NCBI GenBank assembly: GCA_913778205.1
Contig: CAJYUW010000051.1
Location: 1-64,000, forward strand
Reading direction: 5' to 3'
Length of the DNA: 64,000 nucleotides
Origin: an uncultured Curtobacterium sp.
Lineage (GTDB): Bacteria; Actinomycetota; Actinomycetes; Actinomycetales; Microbacteriaceae
The position numbers were made by a program, and so were the translations under genes. A model generated the notes under the pieces. That model did no database searches and was not told the DNA's origin. It saw only the letters and a program-made list of their open reading frames with translations. This document shows, piece after piece, positions 50,723 through 61,510 of this stretch. How positions within the stretch are numbered: the stretch's first letter is position 1; each line of letters starts with the position of its first letter.

Positions 50723-51883
50723 TTACTTCAGGAAGTCGGGGACGTCGAGCTCGTCGTCGTCGTCGTCGAACGCCGGGTCGGCGGCGCGCTGCGCCGGTGC
50801 CTGGTGCTCCGAGGACGCCCACGAGGAGGTCGACGGTGCGCCCTCGTCGACCGCGCCGGCCGAGGCGACCGGAGCGGTGGCACCGGCCTCGGGGTCGACC
50901 CAGCTCGAGCGACGCTCTTTCTGCTGCGCGGTCGGCTCGCCACCGTCGAAGCCCGCGGCGATGACGGTCACGCGGACCTCGTCGCCGAGGGTGTCGTCGA
51001 TGACCGCACCGAAGATGATGTTCGCCTCGGGGTGGACGGCCTCCTGCACCAGGCGGGCGGCGTCGTTGATCTCGAAGATGCCGAGGTACGACCCGCCCTG
51101 GATCGACAGGAGCACGCCGTGCGCGCCGTCGATCGAGGCCTCGAGCAGCGGGCTCGCGACGGCGAGCTCGGCGGCCTTGATCGCCCGGTCCGCGCCGCGC
51201 GAGGAGCCGATGCCCATGAGCGCCGAACCGGCACCCTGCATGACCGACTTGACGTCGGCGAAGTCGAGGTTGATCAAGCCGGGCGTGGTGATGAGGTCGG
51301 TGATGCCCTGGACGCCGGCGAGGAGCACCTGGTCGGCGGTCGCGAAGGCCTCCACCATCGAGATGCCGCGGTCGGAGATCTCGAGCAGGCGGTCGTTCGG
51401 CACGACGATGAGCGTGTCGACCTCGTCCTTGAGCGAGGCGACACCGTTCTCGGCCTGGGACTGGCGACGCTTGCCCTCGAAGCTGAACGGCTTCGTGACG
51501 ACGCCGATGGTCAGGGCGCCGATCGACTTCGCGATGCGGGCGACCACGGGAGCACCACCCGTGCCGGTCCCACCGCCCTCGCCGGCAGTGACGAAGACCA
51601 TGTCGGCGCCCGCGAGCGCCTCCTCGATCTCCTCCGCGTGGTCCTCGGCGGCGCGACGGCCGACCTCGGGGTCCGCACCGGCGCCGAGACCACGGGTGAT
51701 CTCGCGACCGACGTCGAGCTTGACGTCGGCGTCGCTGAGCAGCAGCGCCTGGGCGTCCGTGTTGATCGCGATGAACTCCACGCCGCGGAGGCCGAGCTCG
51801 ATCATGCGGTTCACGGCGTTGACGCCGCCGCCGCCGACTCCGACGACCTTGATGACGGCGAGGTAGTTGTGGTTCGTGGTCAC
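50723..51883 (-). CDS. ftsZ: Cell division GTPase FtsZ
   Basis: 386 aa from the GTG at 51883, preceded by GGAGG ten bases upstream; the upstream open frame is not conserved. The tubulin signature GGGTGTG is at 103-109 in [17 protein letters not shown]. The T7 region is present ([14 protein letters not shown]). The C-terminal conserved peptide ends [10 protein letters not shown], the contact site for SepF. It polymerises into the Z ring. It is the last of the mur/fts run before yggS. Confidence 0.97.
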   Translation of the reverse strand: MTTNHNYLAVIKVVGVGGGGVNAVNRMIELGLRGVEFIAINTDAQALLLSDADVKLDVGREITRGLGAGADPEVGRRAAEDHAEEIEEALAGADMVFVTAGEGGGTGTGGAPVVARIAKSIGALTIGVVTKPFSFEGKRRQSQAENGVASLKDEVDTLIVVPNDRLLEISDRGISMVEAFATADQVLLAGVQGITDLITTPGLINLDFADVKSVMQGAGSALMGIGSSRGADRAIKAAELAVASPLLEASIDGAHGVLLSIQGGSYLGIFEINDAARLVQEAVHPEANIIFGAVIDDTLGDEVRVTVIAAGFDGGEPTAQQKERRSSWVDPEAGATAPVASAGAVDEGAPSTSSWASSEHQAPAQRAADPAFDDDDDELDVPDFLK

Positions 51884-51898
51884 GTCAGTCCGGCCTCC

Positions 51899-51914
51899 GG
51901 TTGAACCCTCAACC
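51899..51914. promoter_or_regulatory. Short hairpin in the ftsZ leader
   Basis: GGTTGA-ACCC-TCAACC is a 6-bp perfect dyad immediately upstream of the ftsZ ribosome binding site (51893-51897). It could modulate translation or mark an operator. The 149-bp ftsQ-ftsZ gap is the longest in the cluster, so an ftsZ promoter is expected here. Confidence 0.35.
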
Positions 51915-52032
51915 TCTACTTGAAAGTCAGGGTCATTGCTGCTAGGTGTGGTGCTTGCGTCGACGCTACGGGTGCCCTCCCGACGAGGCACAGCCGCCAC
52001 GCCGCGTGTCGCCCGATTCCGCCCGAACCGGG

Positions 52033-53376
52033 TCAGCCCGCCGCGCGGACGACGCCGTTGTCCGGCGCGCTGACGTCGTACTCGACGACCTTCCCCGGGG
52101 CCCGCGACTCGTGGTCCCGCACCAACGCGGCGAGGAGTCGTGCCTTCGCGTCGGACGAGTCCGGGCTGCCCCACACGACCGTGGACCCGTCCTTGAGCGT
52201 CAGCGTGACGTCGTCCGCGGTGGAGGCCCGGACGCCCGTCGTCTGGGCGCGGACCGTCGACGGGAGCGCGAGCACGACCTCGGACATCGTCCGGAACACC
52301 GGCGACCCGAGCTTCGCGTTGCCGATGTCGGCGACGGGCATCGTCGACGGGCGGGACCGGGCGGACTGCACGACGATGCCCGCCGGGTCGACCAGGTCGA
52401 AGCGCCCGCCGGACCGCACCGCGACGACCGGCGTGCGCTCGGTGACCGTCACGACGAGGGTGTGCGGTGGCGCCTCCTCGGTGACGTAGCTCTCGATGAG
52501 CGGGAACTGCGCGATCTCGCGCTTCACCTCGTCGAAGTCCAGGCGCGCGAGCGGCGTGCCGATCTGCCCGGACAGGGCCCGCCGCAGTGCGGCGTCGTCC
52601 ACGCGGTTCGTGCCCTCGACCCGGATCGTCTGCAGGGCCATGAGCGGCGAGTAGACCGCCACGAGGATCGACGCACCGAGCACCAGGACGATGCTGGCGG
52701 CGGTGATCCAGGCCGCACGGCGGTGGCGGCTGCGCCGCGTGAAACGGCGGATCTCGGCGCGCTCCAGCAGGCGGCGGCGACGCCTGGCGACGCGGGCCTC
52801 GCGGGCGGTCTCCGCCGCGCGGACCCGGGAGCCGATCGGCGTCTCGAGGACGTCGACGACCGGCGCGGTGGAGCCGCCGGTCCCGGCGTCGTGCTGGTCG
52901 AGCTCCGCGTCGTGCGGTCCGGCTCCGTCGGCGGGATCGGCCGTGGCGCGGTCGCGGTCGGCGGGATCACCGGGCGCGCGATCGTCCGTGGCACGGTCGC
53001 GATCGGCGCGATCACCGCGGGTGCGGTCCTCGTCGGTGTGGTCCTCGTCGGGACTGTACCGGCGGAGCTGCTCGGCGACGGCGGACAGACCGGCTCCGAA
53101 GCGGCGGCCGGCCGCGCCCGCGACCGCACCGGCGCGGTCCCGGGACGACGGCGCCGCAGCGCCGCTCCGCGGCCCGACCGGGGCGTCGCCGTCAGCGGAC
53201 TCCGTGGCGGGCGCGGGGCGCGCCTCCCGGACGTCGTCCACCGACACGGTCTCGTTCGACCGGCGCTGGACCGGCCGTCGTGCCGGACGGGGGGCACGAC
53301 GCTGCCGGGGCGCCGCGGCGCCCTCGTCCGGAGCGGTCGGCTCCGGACGGTCGTCGAACCCCTCGGGACGCTTCAC
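52033..53376 (-). CDS. ftsQ: Cell division protein FtsQ with long disordered N-terminus
   Basis: 447 aa from the GTG at 53376, overlapping the murC stop as GTGA. Residues 1-220 are cytoplasmic and low complexity, with an Asp/Arg/Ala-rich imperfect repeat ([20 protein letters not shown] at about 123-142). One transmembrane helix lies at about 221-242, then the POTRA domain ([21 protein letters not shown]) and the FtsQ beta domain to the end. FtsQ joins FtsB/FtsL outside the membrane and recruits the septal synthase. Ordinary FtsQ is about 250-300 aa, so the N-terminal region is a large extension. Confidence 0.93.
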   Translation of the reverse strand: MKRPEGFDDRPEPTAPDEGAAAPRQRRAPRPARRPVQRRSNETVSVDDVREARPAPATESADGDAPVGPRSGAAAPSSRDRAGAVAGAAGRRFGAGLSAVAEQLRRYSPDEDHTDEDRTRGDRADRDRATDDRAPGDPADRDRATADPADGAGPHDAELDQHDAGTGGSTAPVVDVLETPIGSRVRAAETAREARVARRRRRLLERAEIRRFTRRSRHRRAAWITAASIVLVLGASILVAVYSPLMALQTIRVEGTNRVDDAALRRALSGQIGTPLARLDFDEVKREIAQFPLIESYVTEEAPPHTLVVTVTERTPVVAVRSGGRFDLVDPAGIVVQSARSRPSTMPVADIGNAKLGSPVFRTMSEVVLALPSTVRAQTTGVRASTADDVTLTLKDGSTVVWGSPDSSDAKARLLAALVRDHESRAPGKVVEYDVSAPDNGVVRAAG

Positions 53377-54797
53377 CGCGACCGCGCTCCGTCGGTCTCG
53401 TGCAGCGCCGAGAGCACCTGGGGGATGATCCGGTACACGTCGCCGCAGCTCAGGGTCATGATGAGGTCGCCCTCGCGCGCGACCGCGGCCGCTCGGGCGG
53501 ACGCCGCGTCCCAGTCGGGCAGGAAGTCGACGCGGGACTGGTCGGCGAACCGCTCCTGGACGAGCGCGCCGGTGACACCGGGCTCGGGGTCCTCGCGGGC
53601 GCCGTAGACGTCCAGGACGACGGTGTGGTCGGCGAGCTCCTCGTAGACCTTCGCGAAGTCGCCGGCCATGAGCCGGGTGCGCGAGTAGAGGTGGGGCTGG
53701 TGGATCGCGATGATCCGGCCGGCGCCGACGACGTTCCGGGCGGCCTGCAGTGCCGCGGCGACCTCGGTGGGGTGGTGCGCGTAGTCGTCGTACACCGAGA
53801 CCCCGCGCTCGACCCCGTGCAGCTCGAAGCGGCGCTGCGTGCCGCCGAAGGCCTCGATGCCGCGCACCGCGTCGGCCGGTGCGACGCCGAGCCCGGTCAG
53901 GACCGCGAAGGCCCCGACGGCGTTGACGGCGTTGTGGCGGCCGGGCACGCGGAGGGTCAGGTGGTACGTCTCGCCGCCGACGCGGAAGTCGACCTCGACA
54001 CCGGCCGACTCGGTGATCCGCTCGATCCGGACGTCGGCGTCCGCGGCTTCGCCGAAGGTGACGATCTCCGGCGCGTCCTCCCGGGCACGGACGCCCGCGG
54101 TGACGCGCTGGGCCTCGCCGTCGTCGCTCGAGATCACGAGGCGCTCGGAGGCCTTCGCGGCGAAGTCGACGAACGCCTCGGTGAACGCCTCGACGCTGCC
54201 GTAGTGGTCGAGGTGGTCGGCGTCGACGTTCGTGACGAGCGCCACCGCGACGTCGTAGAGCAGGAAGGAGCCGTCGGACTCGTCGGCCTCGACGACGAAC
54301 AGGTCGCTCGAGCCCGGCGCGGAGCTGGTGCCGAGGGACTGGATGACGCCACCGTTCACGAAGCTCGGGTCGAGGTCGAGCTCGACCAGCGCGGTCACGA
54401 TCATGCCCGTCGAGGTCGTCTTGCCGTGCGCACCCGCGACCGCGACGAGTCGCTGCCCGGCGATGAGCGCCGCGAGGGCCTGCGACCGGTGCAGCACCGG
54501 GATGCCGCGGCGCTGCGCCTCGAGGAGCTCGGGGTTGTCGGGCCAGAGCGCGCTGGTGACGACGATCGTGTCGGCGTCCCCGACGTTCGCCGCGTCGTGC
54601 CCGATGTGCACGTCGGCGCCGAGGTCGCGCATCGTCTGGGTCGTCGCGGTCTCGCGGGAGTCGCTGCCGCTGACGCGGTGACCGGCGGCGAGGAACATCC
54701 GGGCGATGCCGCTCATGCCGGAGCCGCCGATGCCGACGAAGTGCACGGCACCGAGGTCGTCCGGGATCGGCTGGGTCAGGTCCGGCTTGATGGTCAT
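53373..54797 (-). CDS. murC: UDP-N-acetylmuramate-L-alanine ligase
   Basis: 474 aa. The N-terminal UDP-binding motif [12 protein letters not shown] is at 21-32, the ATP loop GAHGKTT at 122-128, and the substrate region [14 protein letters not shown] is present. It adds the first amino acid of the stem peptide. It overlaps murG (ATGA) and ftsQ (GTGA) by 4 nt each. Confidence 0.97.
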   Translation of the reverse strand: MTIKPDLTQPIPDDLGAVHFVGIGGSGMSGIARMFLAAGHRVSGSDSRETATTQTMRDLGADVHIGHDAANVGDADTIVVTSALWPDNPELLEAQRRGIPVLHRSQALAALIAGQRLVAVAGAHGKTTSTGMIVTALVELDLDPSFVNGGVIQSLGTSSAPGSSDLFVVEADESDGSFLLYDVAVALVTNVDADHLDHYGSVEAFTEAFVDFAAKASERLVISSDDGEAQRVTAGVRAREDAPEIVTFGEAADADVRIERITESAGVEVDFRVGGETYHLTLRVPGRHNAVNAVGAFAVLTGLGVAPADAVRGIEAFGGTQRRFELHGVERGVSVYDDYAHHPTEVAAALQAARNVVGAGRIIAIHQPHLYSRTRLMAGDFAKVYEELADHTVVLDVYGAREDPEPGVTGALVQERFADQSRVDFLPDWDAASARAAAVAREGDLIMTLSCGDVYRIIPQVLSALHETDGARSR

Positions 54798-56044
54798 GGT
54801 TCCTCCGTGGTGCTGCCGGTGCTCGACCGGCCGTCGGTGTCGCGGGCCGCGTCCGCGTCGCGGGTGGCGCCCGCGTCACGGGCAGCGCTCGTCGCGTCGC
54901 TGGTCGGGCCCGCGTCGCGTGCAGCGCTCGTCGCGTCGCTGGTCGGGTCCGCGTCGCGTGCGGCGCTCGTCGCGTTGCGCGCCGCGTCGAGCACGAGGTC
55001 CGTCATCCGGTCGGCGCCGTCGCGGTGTCCCACGCTCCCGGCCCGGACCGCCATGCTCGCGACGCGGGCACGGTCCTGCAGCAGTGTCAGGAGCTGGAAC
55101 GTCACCCAGTCCTGGTCGAATTCCTGGTCCGCCACGAGCACCGCTCCCCCGGCCTCGACGACGTCCTTCGCGTTGTGCCGCTGCTCGCCGTTGCCGACGG
55201 GGTACGGCACGAGCACGCTCGGCAGTCCCGCAGCGGTGAGCTCGCACACCATGCCGGCACCGGACCGCGAGACCACGAAGTCGCTCGCGGCGTAGGCGAG
55301 GTCCATCCGGTCGCAGTACGGGAGCACGTGGTAGCCGTCGAGGTCGCTCGGACCGATGTCGGACTTCGCGCCGACGACGTGCAGCACCTGCCACCCGGCC
55401 CCGACGATCGCCGCGGCGCTGCGGTTCACCGTGCGGTTGATGCTCCGGGCGCCCGAGGACCCACCGGTCACGAGCAGCACCGGTCGGTCGGCGTCGAGAC
55501 CGAACTCGGCGAGGCCCTGTGCACGGCTGACGCGGCGGTCGAGCGACTCGACCTCGCGACGCAGCGGCATGCCGACGACGCGGCCGTGCCGGAGGCGCGT
55601 GTTCGAGAAGGTGACTCCGACGTGGTCCGTGAGGAACGCGGCCAGTCGGTTCGCGAGCCCGGGCTTCGCGTTCTGCTCGTGCACGACGATGGGGGTGCCC
55701 GTGCGCTTCGCCGCGATGTACGCCGGGGCGGCCGCGTAGCCGCCGACGCCGAGCACGACGTCGACCTCGCGGTCCCGGATGATCTGCTCGACCCGACGGA
55801 CGGCACCGAGGAACGCCCCGGGGAAGCGCAGTGCCGCCGCGTTCGGCCTCCGCGGGAACGGCAGCCGCGGGATCGTCAGCAGCTCGTAGCCGCGCATCGG
55901 GACGAGCCGGGACTCCAGGCCCTCGGCGGTCCCGAGCACGAGCACCTCGGCGCCGGGGTCCCGTTCGGTCAGCCGGTCGGCGACGGCGAGCAGGGGGTTC
56001 ACGTGGCCGGCGGTCCCGCCGCCGGCGAAGAGGTAGCGGCTCAC
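54794..56044 (-). CDS. murG: Undecaprenyl-PP-MurNAc-pentapeptide GlcNAc transferase MurG, with repeat tail
   Basis: 416 aa from the GTG at 56044, overlapping the ftsW stop by 4 nt. The GT28 fold has GGGTAGH (8-14), [55 protein letters not shown] and [11 protein letters not shown]. It makes lipid II at the inner membrane face. The last 55 residues are not part of the usual MurG: they repeat [13 protein letters not shown] and are encoded by tandem 39-bp units (54870-54986). Ordinary MurG is about 360 aa. Confidence 0.95.
   Translation of the reverse strand: MSRYLFAGGGTAGHVNPLLAVADRLTERDPGAEVLVLGTAEGLESRLVPMRGYELLTIPRLPFPRRPNAAALRFPGAFLGAVRRVEQIIRDREVDVVLGVGGYAAAPAYIAAKRTGTPIVVHEQNAKPGLANRLAAFLTDHVGVTFSNTRLRHGRVVGMPLRREVESLDRRVSRAQGLAEFGLDADRPVLLVTGGSSGARSINRTVNRSAAAIVGAGWQVLHVVGAKSDIGPSDLDGYHVLPYCDRMDLAYAASDFVVSRSGAGMVCELTAAGLPSVLVPYPVGNGEQRHNAKDVVEAGGAVLVADQEFDQDWVTFQLLTLLQDRARVASMAVRAGSVGHRDGADRMTDLVLDAARNATSAARDADPTSDATSAARDAGPTSDATSAARDAGATRDADAARDTDGRSSTGSTTEEP
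54870..54986. repeat. Three 39-bp tandem repeats in the 3' end of murG
   Basis: Units at 54870-54908, 54909-54947 and 54948-54986. The first two differ at about three positions, the third is more diverged. Each encodes 13 residues (Ala, Asp, Thr, Ser, Arg), so copy-number change keeps the frame. Confidence 0.85.
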
Positions 56045-57417
56045 CGCTGGGCTCCCTTCGTGCGCGGTCCGCGCGGGGTGGCGCCGGCACCGGAGCGGGC
56101 ACCGGAGTGCAGGGTCGTGCGGCTGTCGATGCCCGGGTCCTCGGAGCGCTTGCCCGGGAGGTCCCGCGCGAACGACAGGACGACGCCGATGCCGACGAGC
56201 GTCATGATGAGCGCCGAACCACCGGCGGAGATGAGCGGCAGCGGCACGCCGAGCACGGGCAGCAGGCCGAGCACGACGGCGATGTTGACGAGCGCCTGCC
56301 CGATGATCCAGGCGAGGATGCCGCCCGTGACGGTCTTCACGAAGGGGTCGCGGCTCTGCCGGATGACCTTGATCATGCTGATCGCGAGGACCACGAAGAG
56401 GGCGAGCACGACGACCGCGCCGATGAGGCCGAGCTCCTCGCCGATGATCGCGAAGATGTAGTCGTTGTCCGCCTCCGGCAGCCACGACCACTTGGCCTTG
56501 GAGTTGCCGAGCCCGACGCCGAAGACCCCGCCGGACGCGAGCGCCCACATGCCGTGCACGGGCTGCCAGCAGAGGTCCTGGTACTGGTTCGAGTCGGTGC
56601 AGCCCGAGAGCCACGCGTTGATCCGGTACGACCGCGAGGCCGAGGTCATGGTGACGAACGGCAGCACGACCGCGATCGTCCCGACGACGACGAGCAGGTG
56701 CTTCGCGCGGGCCCCGCCGACGTAGAGCGCGCCGAGCACGAGGATGAGCATGATCATCGCCGTGCCCTGGTCGCCGCCCAGGAGCACGAGGCCGAGGGGC
56801 AGCACGATCGCGATGCCGATCGGGAGGAACAGCTCCTTCCAGTTGTCGAGCTTCTCCCGCTTGACGTACATGATCGCGCCGACGGCGAGTGCGAGCCCGA
56901 GCTTGACCGCCTCGGACGGCTGCGCGCTGAAGGACCCGATCCGGATCCAGTTGCGGTTGCCCTGGATGTTCACGCCGAGCGGTGTGTACACGAGCAGCTG
57001 CAGCAGGAGCGCCGCGCCGAGGACGCCCATCGCCCACTTCCGCCACGCGCGGGACGGCACCCGGCTCGCGATGAGCATGAGCGGGACGCCGAGCACCGCG
57101 TAGAGGCCCTGGCGCGAGGCCGCACCGAAGAAGTCGTGCGTCGCGGCGTACTGCTCGACGCTCGACGAGGACAGCACCATGACGACGCCGAAGACGACGA
57201 GGAAGAGCGTCACGCCGAGGATCGTGTAGAACGTCGCGGACTCCGCGACGAACACGTTCTTCACCGCCACGACCGCCCCGGCCGGACGACGTCGCGCACC
57301 CGGCGCCGGCTCCGCGGTCCGCTGCCGCGCGGTCGACCCCGGTTCCACCGGACGACCGCCGCGCACGCTCCCGCCCGTGGTCGCCGCGCTAGGGCCGTTC
57401 GCCGGAAGGTCCGCCAT
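56041..57417 (-). CDS. ftsW: Septal SEDS glycosyltransferase FtsW
   Basis: 458 aa from the ATG at 57417, preceded by GGGAGG; the start lies 29 bp inside murD. Ten membrane helices follow a 50-residue basic/disordered N terminus. SEDS signatures are GNRNWIRIGSFSAQPSEAVKLGLAL, LLGGDQGTAMIM, GVGLGNSKAKWSWLPEADNDYIFAIIGEELG and GVPLPLISAGGSALIMTL. It polymerises septal glycan with FtsI. The C-terminal 45 residues are polar. Confidence 0.96.
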   Translation of the reverse strand: MADLPANGPSAATTGGSVRGGRPVEPGSTARQRTAEPAPGARRRPAGAVVAVKNVFVAESATFYTILGVTLFLVVFGVVMVLSSSSVEQYAATHDFFGAASRQGLYAVLGVPLMLIASRVPSRAWRKWAMGVLGAALLLQLLVYTPLGVNIQGNRNWIRIGSFSAQPSEAVKLGLALAVGAIMYVKREKLDNWKELFLPIGIAIVLPLGLVLLGGDQGTAMIMLILVLGALYVGGARAKHLLVVVGTIAVVLPFVTMTSASRSYRINAWLSGCTDSNQYQDLCWQPVHGMWALASGGVFGVGLGNSKAKWSWLPEADNDYIFAIIGEELGLIGAVVVLALFVVLAISMIKVIRQSRDPFVKTVTGGILAWIIGQALVNIAVVLGLLPVLGVPLPLISAGGSALIMTLVGIGVVLSFARDLPGKRSEDPGIDSRTTLHSGARSGAGATPRGPRTKGAQR

Positions 57418-58930
57418 CGCCGTTTCCTCCCAGGTGCTCGTGGACCGCAGCCGCGAAGCGCTCGCCCCGGTCGGCGTACGAGTCGAACTGGTCGAACGAC
57501 GCCGCGGCGGGGGCGAGGAGGACCGTGTCGCCCGGTCGTGCGACCGATGCGGCATGCCGGACCGCCTCGGGCATGACCTGATCAGTGTCCGCTGCCTCGA
57601 CCTGCAGCACGGGGACCGACGGCGCGTGTCGCGCGAATGCCTCGAGGACCGGCGCGCGTTCGGTGCCGATCACGACGACACCCCGGACCCCGGGACCGAA
57701 CCGCTCGACGAGTCCGTCGATGTCGACGCCCTTGAACAGGCCGCCGACGATCCAGACCACGGTGTCGAACGACGCCAACGACGCGGTCGCCGCGTGCGGG
57801 TTGGTGGCCTTCGAGTCGTCGACCCAGGTGATCCCGTCCGCCGAGGCGACCCGCTCGGTCCGGTGGCGGTCCGCCCGGAACCCCCGGACCGCCTGCTGGA
57901 TCGCCGCGGGCTGCACGGTCGCGGCGCGGGCGAGCGCGGCGGCCGCGAGGACGTTCATCGCCATGTGCGGGCTGGCGAGACCGGCCTGCTCGAGGTCGGC
58001 GAGCGTCGCGAGTTCCAGGGCGCTCGAACGCCGGTCCTCGGTGAAGGCCCGGTCGCACAGCACGTCCTCGACGATCCCGACGTCGCCGGGCGCGGGCACG
58101 CCCGGTGTGAACCCGACCGCGCGGCAGCCGTCGACCACGTCGGCCTGCTCGACCATCGCGCGCGTCACCTCGTCCGTCGTGTTGTAGACGCACGCCGTCA
58201 CGGTGCGCTCGTAGACCTTCGCCTTCGCCGCGCGGTAGGCCTCGGCCGACCCGTGCCACTCGAGGTGGTCGTCGGCGATGTTCAGGCACGCGCTCGCGAG
58301 CGGCACGACGGCGCCGTCGCCGCTCTCGGCCATGTAGTGCAGCTGGTGGCTGGACAGCTCGACCACGAGGACGTCGAAGCCGTCCGGGTCCCGGACGACG
58401 TCGAGCACGGGGACGCCGATGTTGCCGCAGGCCACGGCACGGAGCCCCGCGGCCTCGAACATCGCGGTCGTGAGCTGCGTCGTGGTGGTCTTGCCGTTCG
58501 TGCCGGTGATCGTCACCCACGGGGCGGCGACCGGGCCGCGGACGACCTTGTCGCGCACGCGCCAGGCGAGCTCGATGTCCCCCCACACGGTGCTGTGCTC
58601 GACCGACCAGCGGACCGAGGCGTTGTGCGGCGGCAGCCCGGGCGAGACGACGACCACGTCGGGGGCCTGCTCCACGAGTGCGGCGGGGACGGTGTCGAGC
58701 GGGGTGCGCTCGAACCGGGCACCGATCACGTCGAGCAGCTCGACCGTGTCGTCGGGGCCGTCGGGCGCGTAGACCACGACGTCGCTGCCGAGCTCGACGA
58801 GCGTGTCCGCGACCGAGAACCCCGTCGACCCGAGGCCGAGCACGGCGACGCGGAGGCCCTTCCAGCCCTCCGCGTACCAGCTGTCGAGTCCGGCGAGCCG
58901 TCCGGGCACCGCCGCCGCGTCAGCCGACAC
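57389..58930 (-). CDS. murD: UDP-MurNAc-L-alanine:D-glutamate ligase
   Basis: 513 aa from the GTG at 58930, overlapping mraY by 11 bp. N-terminal [19 protein letters not shown] binds [12 protein letters not shown] (143-151) is the ATP loop; [14 protein letters not shown] and [17 protein letters not shown] are family motifs. It adds D-glutamate to UDP-MurNAc-L-Ala (or the corresponding Gly/Ser stem in group-B murein). Confidence 0.96.
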   Translation of the reverse strand: MSADAAAVPGRLAGLDSWYAEGWKGLRVAVLGLGSTGFSVADTLVELGSDVVVYAPDGPDDTVELLDVIGARFERTPLDTVPAALVEQAPDVVVVSPGLPPHNASVRWSVEHSTVWGDIELAWRVRDKVVRGPVAAPWVTITGTNGKTTTTQLTTAMFEAAGLRAVACGNIGVPVLDVVRDPDGFDVLVVELSSHQLHYMAESGDGAVVPLASACLNIADDHLEWHGSAEAYRAAKAKVYERTVTACVYNTTDEVTRAMVEQADVVDGCRAVGFTPGVPAPGDVGIVEDVLCDRAFTEDRRSSALELATLADLEQAGLASPHMAMNVLAAAALARAATVQPAAIQQAVRGFRADRHRTERVASADGITWVDDSKATNPHAATASLASFDTVVWIVGGLFKGVDIDGLVERFGPGVRGVVVIGTERAPVLEAFARHAPSVPVLQVEAADTDQVMPEAVRHAASVARPGDTVLLAPAAASFDQFDSYADRGERFAAAVHEHLGGNGDGGPSGERP

Positions 58931-60023
58931 GGGTGATCCACTCCAGGTAGAACAGGCCGACACCACCGACGACGCACAGGCCCGCGATGATCCAGAACCG
59001 GACGACGACCGTCACCTCGGCCCACCCCTTCAGCTCGAAGTGGTGGTGCAGCGGGCTCATCCGGAAGATGCGCTTGCCGTGCGTGATCTTGAAGTACGCC
59101 CGCTGCAGGATGACCGATCCGGTGACGATGAAGAACAGCCCGCCGATGAGGACGAGCAGCAGCTCGGTGCGGCTGAGGACGGCGAGCCCGGCGAGGGCGC
59201 CACCGAGGCCCAGCGAGCCGGTGTCCCCGAGGAAGATCTGCGCCGGCGAGGTGTTGTACCAGAGGAAGCCGATGAGCCCGCCGACGACGGAGGCCGCGAC
59301 CACCGCGAGGTCGAGAGGGTTGGACACCGTGTAGCAGGCGTCCGCGGTGCTCGCGTCCAGCCGTGCGCCGCCGCAGATCTGGTTCGACTGCCAGAAGCCG
59401 ATGATGACGTAGGACCCGATCGCGAGGATGCTCGACCCGGTCGCGAGACCGTCGAGGCCGTCCGCCACGTTGACGCCGTTCGACGTCGACACCGTGAGGA
59501 GCACGATCCACGCGAGGAACAGGATCGTGCCGATGACGGTCCCGAGCGCCATGAAGTCGAGCCACGGGATGTCCCGGATCGCGGAGATCATCGTCGACGC
59601 CGGCGGCTTGCCGTTGCTCGACGGGACGACGAGCGCGACCGTGGCGAAGACGACGCCGACGATCACCTGTCCGAGCACCTTGGCCCAGCCACCGAGCCCG
59701 AGGCTCCGCTGCCGCCGCACCTTGAGGAAGTCGTCGACGAAGCCGACGAAGCCGAGGCCCACCATGAGGAACAGCACGAGCAGGCCGGACAGCGTCACGG
59801 AGTCGCGGCCCACGAGGTGTCCGACGAAGTAGCCGATCACGGAGCCGATGATGAGGACGATGCCGCCCATCGTCGCGGTCCCGCGCTTGGTGTGGTGCGA
59901 CTGCGGACCGTCGTCACGGATGAACTGTCCCCACCCGAGGCGGTGGAACAGCTTGATGAAGAGCGGCGTGAGCAGCAGCGTGAACACCAGCGACACGGCG
60001 CCGGCGACCAGGAGCGCGATCAT
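58920..60023 (-). CDS. mraY: Phospho-MurNAc-pentapeptide transferase
   Basis: 367 aa from the ATG at 60023, overlapping murF as ATGA. Ten membrane helices carry the active-site segments [20 protein letters not shown] (catalytic Asp pair), [27 protein letters not shown] and [15 protein letters not shown]. It makes lipid I on undecaprenyl phosphate at the membrane. Confidence 0.97.
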   Translation of the reverse strand: MIALLVAGAVSLVFTLLLTPLFIKLFHRLGWGQFIRDDGPQSHHTKRGTATMGGIVLIIGSVIGYFVGHLVGRDSVTLSGLLVLFLMVGLGFVGFVDDFLKVRRQRSLGLGGWAKVLGQVIVGVVFATVALVVPSSNGKPPASTMISAIRDIPWLDFMALGTVIGTILFLAWIVLLTVSTSNGVNVADGLDGLATGSSILAIGSYVIIGFWQSNQICGGARLDASTADACYTVSNPLDLAVVAASVVGGLIGFLWYNTSPAQIFLGDTGSLGLGGALAGLAVLSRTELLLVLIGGLFFIVTGSVILQRAYFKITHGKRIFRMSPLHHHFELKGWAEVTVVVRFWIIAGLCVVGGVGLFYLEWITRVG

Positions 60024-61510
60024 TCGGTGACTCCTCCGAGTCGGTCTCCGAGGAAGCGCAGTCCGGCGGAGTTCGAGGACTTGACCAGGACGACGTCGCC
60101 GGGGCGCAGCATCGTCTGCAGGGTGCGGACGGCCTCGTCGACGTCCTCGGTGAACACGGACTCGCCGTCCCACGATCCCTCGAGGGTGGCGGCCTGGTGG
60201 ATCGGCATCGCGCCGCGGCCGACGACCACGAGCTGTCCGATGCCGAGGCGGACCACGAGTCGGCCGAGCCGGTCGTGCTCCTCGGTCGCGAATTCGCCGA
60301 GCTCGCTCATCTCGCCGAGCACGGCGACGGCCCGCTCCCCCGGACGCACGACCTGCGCCAGGGTCCGCAACGCGGCCGCGGTCGAGTCCGGCGACGCATT
60401 GTAGGCGTCGTTGATGACGGTCACGCCCTCCGGGCCGCCCGGGAGGATCTCCATGCGCCAGCGCTCGGCTCGCGTCATCGACGCGAGCGCCGCTGCGCCG
60501 GTGGCGAGGGGGACGCCCCACAGGTTCGCCACCGTGAGCGCCGCGCTCGCGTTCATCGCGTGGTGCTCCCCGATGATCGCGAGGCGGACGTCGGCGGTCT
60601 CGCCGAGGTGATCCGTGCCTCCCGGCTGGTCGGCGGCGGGCCCGGTCAGCGTGAAGCGTGTGCCGGTCCTGTCCGTCTCGATGCCGGCGATGCGGTAGTC
60701 GGCGTCCGCCGACGTGCCGAAGCCGACGACGCGGGCGCGCGTCAGGCCGCGCATCGCGGCGACGCGGTCGTCGTCGACGTTGAGGAGGGCCGTCGCGGTC
60801 TCCGGCAGGTCCGTGACCATCTCGGACTTGGCCTTCTGGGTGGCCTCGATCCCGCCGAACTCGCCGGCGTGCGCGAGGCCCACCTTGAGGACGACGCCGA
60901 CGTCGGGCTCCGCGATCGAGACGAGCTTCGCGATGTGGCCCGTGCCGCTCGCGCCCATCTCGACCACGAGGAACCGCGTGTCGTGCGTGATCCGCAGCAT
61001 CGAGATCGGTGCGCCGACGTGGTTGTTGAACGACCCCTTCGGCGCGATCGTCGCGCCCTGGGTCGCGAGGATCGTGGCGAGCATGTTCTTCGTGCTCGTC
61101 TTGCCGTTCGACCCGGTGATGCCGACGACGCGGAGCGGTGCGGGACGGCCGTCCGCGTCCACCCGGTCGGCGCTGGACGCGCGCACCCGGGCGACGACGT
61201 CGTGGGCGAGCGCGGCGAGGGCGGCGTACCCGTCGGCGACGACGATCTGCGGCGCGGTGGTCTCGACGCGCTCGGGCGTGACGACCAGCGCGGCGCCCGC
61301 CTCGGTGGCGGCGGGCACGAAGCGGCGGCCGTCGGTGACTTCACCCGGGAGGGCGAAGAAGACGCTGCCGGGGGCGACGAGACGGGAGTCCGTCTCGACG
61401 GAGCCGTCGACGACGAGGTCCGCCTGGTCGGCGACGTCGGTTGCCTGGGCGCCACCGATCAGCTCGCCGTCGACCGCGGCGGCGATCTCGGCGAGGGTCA
61501 TCGGGATCAT
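60020..61510 (-). CDS. murF: UDP-MurNAc-tripeptide:D-alanyl-D-alanine ligase
   Basis: 496 aa from the ATG at 61510 (overlaps the murE stop as ATGA, with GGAGG upstream). The ATP loop is [10 protein letters not shown] (133-142); [15 protein letters not shown] and [10 protein letters not shown] are typical of MurF. It adds D-Ala-D-Ala to complete the pentapeptide. Confidence 0.97.
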   Translation of the reverse strand: MIPMTLAEIAAAVDGELIGGAQATDVADQADLVVDGSVETDSRLVAPGSVFFALPGEVTDGRRFVPAATEAGAALVVTPERVETTAPQIVVADGYAALAALAHDVVARVRASSADRVDADGRPAPLRVVGITGSNGKTSTKNMLATILATQGATIAPKGSFNNHVGAPISMLRITHDTRFLVVEMGASGTGHIAKLVSIAEPDVGVVLKVGLAHAGEFGGIEATQKAKSEMVTDLPETATALLNVDDDRVAAMRGLTRARVVGFGTSADADYRIAGIETDRTGTRFTLTGPAADQPGGTDHLGETADVRLAIIGEHHAMNASAALTVANLWGVPLATGAAALASMTRAERWRMEILPGGPEGVTVINDAYNASPDSTAAALRTLAQVVRPGERAVAVLGEMSELGEFATEEHDRLGRLVVRLGIGQLVVVGRGAMPIHQAATLEGSWDGESVFTEDVDEAVRTLQTMLRPGDVVLVKSSNSAGLRFLGDRLGGVTE

